From Deltaproteobacteria bacterium (lineage in GTDB: Bacteria > Myxococcota_A > UBA9160 > JAFDET01): DNA of 25,854 bases. The stretch's first letter is position 1; each line of letters opens with the position of its first letter. Location: NCBI GenBank assembly GCA_019310195.1, contig JAFDET010000102.1, positions 1 to 25,854 of the forward strand, given 5' to 3'. The position numbers and the translations under genes are program-made. The notes under the pieces were generated by a model. The model saw only the letters and a list, made by a program, of their open reading frames with translations. It searched no databases and had not been told where the DNA came from. Below are positions 22,038 through 25,854 of this stretch, piece after piece.

Positions 22038-23098
22038 AGTTCGGCGTCTTCAGCCTGATGCAGTGGCCCGAGGGCCGCGGACAAGACGACGTCTTTCGCA
22101 ACGAGACGGCGCAGCTCACCTTGGCCGAGGAGCAGGGCTACGACGCCGTCTGGCTCGCCGAGCACCACTTCTCCCGCTACGGGATCGGCCCCTCCATCCA
22201 CCTGACCGCCGCCCATCTGGCGGCGTGTACGACGAAGATCCGGATCGGCACGGCGGTGACCATCGTGCCCTTCTTCCATCCGATTCGCGTGGCCGAGGAG
22301 ATCGCCATGCTGGACCAGCTCTCCGGCGGTCGCATCGACTGGGGGGCGGGGCGCGGCTATCAGGGGCACGAGTTCACGGGCTTCGGCGTGGACATCACCA
22401 AGAGTCACTTGATCTTCCGAGAGCAGCTCCAGGTGATCCAGCGCGCCTGGAGCGGTGAGCGCTTCTCCCACGACGGCGAATTCTTCCGCTTCCCCGAGCT
22501 GGAGGTGCTGCCCACGCCGGTGCAGCGTCCGCATCCTCCCGTGTACATCGCGGCGCTCTCGCCGGAGACCCTCGACTGGGCGGCGGAGAACGCCTACCCG
22601 GTGTTGACCGACCAGTTCTCACCCGTCTCGCGCATCGAGGAGAACCGCGCGCGCTACCGGCCCCGGGCCGAAGCGGCGGGCGTGGACCTGGCGGCGACCC
22701 GCCTTCCCACCCTGCGCCAGGTCTACGTGGGCGAGAGCATGGAGAAGGCGCGGGAGGAGGCCGGCCCGGCCTTGCTCTGGTACTACCGCGCGCTGGCGCG
22801 CGTGGGCTCGCCGGGGGGACCCGACGGGCCGTTGCCCGAGAACTACTCCTTCTACCGGATCTGGGGCGAGGACGCGCTGAACCCGGACGAGGACCGCGAG
22901 GGCTTCCTGAAGTTCCTGTTCGACGAGTGCACCATCGTCGGCGACGAGGCCTTCTGCCGCGACAAGCTCCAGGAGCACCAGGAGCGCTACGGCCTGGACT
23001 CCCTGATCGCCTGGCAGAACTTCGGGAGCCTCTCCCACGAGCAGACCCTGGCCTCCCAGCGCCGCTTCATCGAGAAGGTGGCGCCCGCCTTCGCCTAG
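22034..23098 (+). CDS. LLM-class flavin-dependent monooxygenase (luciferase-like)
   Basis: 354 residues. The N-terminus MKFGVFSL, the LAEHHFSRYG strand (residues 41-50) and IGTAVTIVPFFHPIRVAEE are typical of group LLM oxygenases using FMNH2 from a partner reductase. ALSPETLDWAAENAYPV and the C-terminal LLWYYRALARVGS complete the TIM barrel. No matching reductase is seen, so FMNH2 must come from elsewhere; F420-dependent relatives are another option. The ATG at 22034 overlaps the dioxygenase stop. A 46-base gap separates it from the next gene. Substrate unknown; likely oxidation of an aliphatic, sulfur or ring compound. Confidence 0.9.
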   Translation: MKFGVFSLMQWPEGRGQDDVFRNETAQLTLAEEQGYDAVWLAEHHFSRYGIGPSIHLTAAHLAACTTKIRIGTAVTIVPFFHPIRVAEEIAMLDQLSGGRIDWGAGRGYQGHEFTGFGVDITKSHLIFREQLQVIQRAWSGERFSHDGEFFRFPELEVLPTPVQRPHPPVYIAALSPETLDWAAENAYPVLTDQFSPVSRIEENRARYRPRAEAAGVDLAATRLPTLRQVYVGESMEKAREEAGPALLWYYRALARVGSPGGPDGPLPENYSFYRIWGEDALNPDEDREGFLKFLFDECTIVGDEAFCRDKLQEHQERYGLDSLIAWQNFGSLSHEQTLASQRRFIEKVAPAFA

Positions 23099-23132
23099 CT
23101 TCGCCCGGCTTCGCTTGGGTGGGCCGCCTTGG

Positions 23133-23138
23133 TAGACT
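23133..23138 (+). promoter_or_regulatory. Predicted extended -10 box TGG-TAGACT, 6 bases before the ATG
   Basis: The order is TGG-TAGACT, 6 bases, ATG (23145). It matches the DUF99 box exactly in hexamer and spacing. The hydrolase gene can thus be expressed apart from the upstream operon, probably as a leaderless mRNA. Confidence 0.5.
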
Positions 23139-23144
23139 CCGTTC

Positions 23145-24092
23145 ATGGCGACCATCAACGGGGTCCTGGGCCCGCTCGACACCACAGAGCTCGGCTTCAC
23201 GCTCATGCACGAGCACATCCTCATCGCCAACTGGTCGATGCGGGTGGCCTTCGACGACTGGGTCGACATCGACGCCCACATCGAGTTCGCCACCGGCGAG
23301 CTGAAGTCGGCTCGGGAGCGCGGCGTTCGCTCCATCGTGGACCTGACCGGTGTGAACATGGGCCGGGACATCCACGTGATCCGCGAAGTGGCCCGGCGCT
23401 CGGGCGTCAACGTGGTCGCCGCCACGGGGCTCTACTGGAACGAAGAGCCCTGGATGGTGGGCTGGAGCGCGGATCAGCTGGTGGACTGGTTGATCCGCGA
23501 CATCACCGATGGGATCCAGGGCACCGACGTCAAGGCGGGCATCATCAAGTGCGCCACCGATCACCTGGGCGTCACGCCGCTCAACGAGAAGCTGCTCCAG
23601 GTGGCGGCGCGCCTGCACCGCCGCAGCGGGGTGCCGATGTCCACCCACACGTCGTGTGAGGAGCGCACCGGCCTGGCCCAGCTCGAGGTGTTCGAGAAGG
23701 AGGGTGTGGACCTCTCGCGCATCGTGATCGGCCACTGCGGCGACACCGCGGACCTGGACTACCTGGAGGCGATCCTGGCCTCGGGCTGCACGATCGGGAT
23801 GGACCGCTTCGGCCTGAACCAGATGCTGCCCATGGAGCAGCGCGTGTCCGTGGTGGCGCGCCTGTGCGAGCGTGGCTACGCCGATCGCATGGTCCTCTCC
23901 CACGACGCCTGCTGTCACCTGGACTGGTTTCCCGGCGGCCGCGCCGGCGCGCTGCTGCCCCAGTGGAACTTCCGCCACGTGCCCGACGACGTGATCCCCG
24001 CACTGCGCCAGGAGGGCGTGGGCGACGACGCCATCCTGGCCATGACCGTGAACACCCCCCGTCGCATCTTCGAGCAGCAGGGGGCCTACTAG
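23145..24092 (+). CDS. Phosphotriesterase-family metal hydrolase
   Basis: 315 residues, the usual length. The two-metal site of the PTE family is complete: HEH (His22, His24), carboxylated Lys135 in GIIK, His168 in MSTHTS, His197 in IGHCGD and Asp254 in LSHDAC. Natural members are lactonases, esterases or phosphotriesterases. In a cluster with oxygenases a lactonase or esterase role is the simplest reading, though this is inference. No signal peptide. The ATG at 23145 has a -10 box 6 bases upstream. The FAD monooxygenase gene begins 7 bases after the stop. Confidence 0.92.
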   Translation: MATINGVLGPLDTTELGFTLMHEHILIANWSMRVAFDDWVDIDAHIEFATGELKSARERGVRSIVDLTGVNMGRDIHVIREVARRSGVNVVAATGLYWNEEPWMVGWSADQLVDWLIRDITDGIQGTDVKAGIIKCATDHLGVTPLNEKLLQVAARLHRRSGVPMSTHTSCEERTGLAQLEVFEKEGVDLSRIVIGHCGDTADLDYLEAILASGCTIGMDRFGLNQMLPMEQRVSVVARLCERGYADRMVLSHDACCHLDWFPGGRAGALLPQWNFRHVPDDVIPALRQEGVGDDAILAMTVNTPRRIFEQQGAY

Positions 24093-24099
24093 GAGCGCC

Positions 24100-25323
24100 A
24101 TGGGCGCGCGCCCCCACGTGGTCGTCGCCGGAGCCGGACCTGCCGGTGCGGCACTGGCCTACCTGCTGGCGCGGCGCGACTTCCGCGTGACGCTGATCGA
24201 GCGGCAGACGGACTTCGCGCGGGAGTTCCGGGGCGAGATCCTGATGCCCTCGGGCATCGACGCCCTACGCCAGATGGGCCTGGGCCCGGCGTTCGACGCG
24301 CTGCCCCAGGCGCGGCCCCAGGCCATCGACTTCCACGTGCACGGGCGCTTCGTGCAGCGCTTTGCGTTTCCGGACTTCATGGAAGACACGCCGCGCATGG
24401 TCTCGCAGCCCCGCATGCTGGAGATGCTGGTGGCCCAGGGCGCGGCCTGCGAGAGCTTCCGCTTCGTGCGCGGCGGCTCGGTGGCGGATCTGATCGAGGA
24501 GGGTGGGCGCAGCGTGGGCGTACGGCTGCGGGGGGATGCCCCGGAAGAGATCCGCGCCGACCTGGTGGTGGGCTGCGACGGCCGCGGCTCCGTCGTGCGC
24601 CGCCGCGCCGGGCTCGACGAGCCGCGCAATCCGGAGTCGTTCGACGTGATCTGGTTCAAGGTGCCCCTGCCGCCGCAGATCGAGCCCGGCGGCGCGGTGC
24701 AGGCCTTCCTGCGCCCGGGGCAGCTCTGCCTGGCATTCCCGACCTTCGACGAGCGGCTCCAAGTGGCCTGGCTCATCCGCAAGGGGAGCTACGGCGATCT
24801 GCGCGAGCGCGGCACCGACGCCTGGCTCGCCGACATCGCCGTGCAAACCGGGCCCGAGATCGGTGCGCACTTGATCCGGCATCGCGACGCGCTGGAGAGC
24901 CCCTTCGTGCTGGACGTGGTCTGCTACCTGCTCGAGCGCTGGACCGCACCGGGCGTGCTGCTGATCGGCGACGCCTGCCATCCCATGTCGCCCGTCGGCG
25001 GGCAAGGGCTCAACATCGCGCTGCGCGATGCGCTGGTGGCGGCCAACCACCTGGTGCCCGTGCTCGAGGCGGGCGCGGCGCCGGACGCCCTGGATGCCGC
25101 CTGCGCCGCCGTGCAGGCCGAGCGCTTCCCCGAGGTGGCGGAGGTGGAGCGCTACCAGCGCATGCCGCCCCGCGTCGTGTTCCGCACCGACTGGTGGGTG
25201 GGCGCGGTGCTCTGGCTGGCAGCGGGGCTGGCCAGGCTGGGCTTCCCGCGCAGTCGCGTCCGCCTGCCCGCCATCACACGCACCTTCCTGCACGGCGTAA
25301 CCGACGTGCGGCTGCAGGTCTAG
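24100..25323 (+). CDS. FAD-dependent monooxygenase (PHBH/UbiH-like)
   Basis: 407 residues. Motifs in order: GAGPAG (11-16) with Glu34 for the FAD ribose, VVGCDGRGSVVR (the DG motif of aromatic hydroxylases) and LIGDACHPMSPVGGQGLNIALRDA (FAD-binding GD motif). A likely membrane-facing hydrophobic stretch WVGAVLWLAAGLARLG is near the C-terminus. Family members hydroxylate or epoxidise aromatic or polyene substrates using NAD(P)H and oxygen. ATG at 24100 is 7 bases after the hydrolase stop and probably cotranscribed. The following methyltransferase-like gene starts 7 bases after its stop. Confidence 0.9.
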   Translation: MGARPHVVVAGAGPAGAALAYLLARRDFRVTLIERQTDFAREFRGEILMPSGIDALRQMGLGPAFDALPQARPQAIDFHVHGRFVQRFAFPDFMEDTPRMVSQPRMLEMLVAQGAACESFRFVRGGSVADLIEEGGRSVGVRLRGDAPEEIRADLVVGCDGRGSVVRRRAGLDEPRNPESFDVIWFKVPLPPQIEPGGAVQAFLRPGQLCLAFPTFDERLQVAWLIRKGSYGDLRERGTDAWLADIAVQTGPEIGAHLIRHRDALESPFVLDVVCYLLERWTAPGVLLIGDACHPMSPVGGQGLNIALRDALVAANHLVPVLEAGAAPDALDAACAAVQAERFPEVAEVERYQRMPPRVVFRTDWWVGAVLWLAAGLARLGFPRSRVRLPAITRTFLHGVTDVRLQV

Positions 25324-25330
25324 GGAGCGG

Positions 25331-25854
25331 GTGGGGTTCTTCGACGTATTCCTGCTGGCCATCCTGGCGGGTCTGGCCGTGGCCGGGGTCGGGCGCGCGG
25401 TGTCGCTGAGGCGGCGTGGAGTGCGGCTACTGGTCATCGACCCGGAGCGTTCGGTGCTCCAGGGCCTGAACGACCTGGCCATCCTGCTGGTCTTCGGAGT
25501 CTGGTTCTGGGAGGCCTTCGCCTTCGCCGCCGGGCTCGACACACACGCGACGCCGGCCTGTCTGCACGGCATCCTGGTTCGGGCCCTGCCGCTCCAGGGG
25601 CTGGGTGCGGCGCTGATGCTCGTCGGCCTTGGCGTACCGCGAGAAAGCGGGCGCGCTGGTCACGACGGGGATCTTCGCTTGGTCCCGCAACCCGATCTAC
25701 CTGGCGCTCGACCTGCTCGTTCTTGGGTCCTTCGCCATCCAGGGCCGTACGCTCTTCGGGCTGCTGGCCGTCCTCATCGCCGGGCTCCTCCACGCGCTGA
25801 TCCTGCGCGAGGAGCGATTCCTCGAGGAGCACTACGCCAACGCCTACCGCACCC
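25331..25854 (+). pseudogene. Isoprenylcysteine methyltransferase-like membrane protein, frameshifted and cut by window end
   Basis: The first frame from GTG 25331 (after GGAGCG) encodes hydrophobic helices: FFDVFLLAILAGLAVAG, then LNDLAILLVFGVWFWEAF, then LQGLGAALMLVGLG near 25630. The conserved C-terminal half of the family (ICMT/PEMT-like) continues in another frame from about 25635: REKAGALVTTGIFAWSRNP, then EERFLEEHYANAYRT at the window end. Relative to relatives, about ten residues around the FGDSWRVGID segment are absent where the frames meet. The first frame stays open to the window end but gives an unrelated Pro/Arg-rich tail. A deletion plus frameshift, or a sequencing or assembly error, is the likely reason. 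Family members methylate thiol or lipid substrates in the membrane. Confidence 0.75.

Noticed and set aside
20063..23098. Plus-strand open frame of 1011 codons ending in the LLM monooxygenase
   Set aside because: The first two thirds are antisense or off-frame to the ADH and PhyH genes; only the part from ATG 22034 is the real gene.
25331..25854. Programmed frameshift in the methyltransferase-like gene
   Set aside because: No slippery run is seen at the junction, and family residues are missing there, which fits a deletion better.
1..25854. CRISPR array, tRNA or rRNA genes, phage genes
   Set aside because: No regularly spaced repeats, no cloverleaf with conserved TTCGA arm, and no structural or integrase genes were seen on either strand by eye.

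Overview
The window is high-GC (roughly 70% by eye) bacterial chromosome, densely packed with genes and with frequent 4-base GTGA or ATGA overlaps. Use of selenocysteine, a glutathione reductase, and many lipid and xenobiotic oxidation families suggest an aerobic member of the former Deltaproteobacteria or a relative (Myxococcota, Binatota or similar). That placement is inference; there is no rRNA or other marker to settle it. I saw no rRNA, tRNA, CRISPR array or prophage.

Layout. 1-153 is the 3' end of a gene cut by the window edge. 150-3375 (-) is a coupled four-gene operon: APH-type phosphotransferase, SDR, TraB/GumN-type lipoprotein and a membrane-anchored nitroreductase/split-barrel protein. 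3503-4573 (+) is an amidohydrolase. 4605-7718 (-) is a thiolase-like protein, thioredoxin-TPR protein and PIG-L deacetylase operon. 7787-9741 (+) holds two tandem glycosyltransferase paralogues, followed by a large double-palindrome repeat (9733-9831). 9831-10400 (-) is a DUF99 protein.

The centre is a selenium locus (10474-13038, +): a peroxiredoxin-like protein and selenophosphate synthetase SelD, each interrupted by an in-frame UGA where the family has its active cysteine, with a transglutaminase-like protein between them. A conventional ORF finder truncates both. Each UGA is followed, 20 or 26 bases later, by a 6-bp hairpin with a GGUYC loop; the two are identical at 12 of 13 core positions and look like bacterial SECIS elements.

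Next come aldehyde dehydrogenase and glutathione reductase (-), a YqgE/AlgH protein (+) whose 3' end overlaps a methyltransferase (-) by 112 bases, and a RAYT-type transposase in a less compact, locally AT-rich patch (17385-18589). The last third is a divergent pair of oxidative or acyl-metabolism operons around a clear sigma70-like promoter. On the minus strand are zinc alcohol dehydrogenase, tandem hot-dog thioesterase and XRE-cupin regulator. On the plus strand are phytanoyl-CoA dioxygenase, luciferase-like monooxygenase, phosphotriesterase-family hydrolase, FAD monooxygenase, and an isoprenylcysteine methyltransferase-like gene that is frameshifted.

Two genome-wide habits are visible. Many first-in-operon genes carry a TAnnnT -10 box only 6-8 bases before the start codon, implying leaderless or nearly leaderless mRNAs. 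Many operon junctions use GTGA overlaps.
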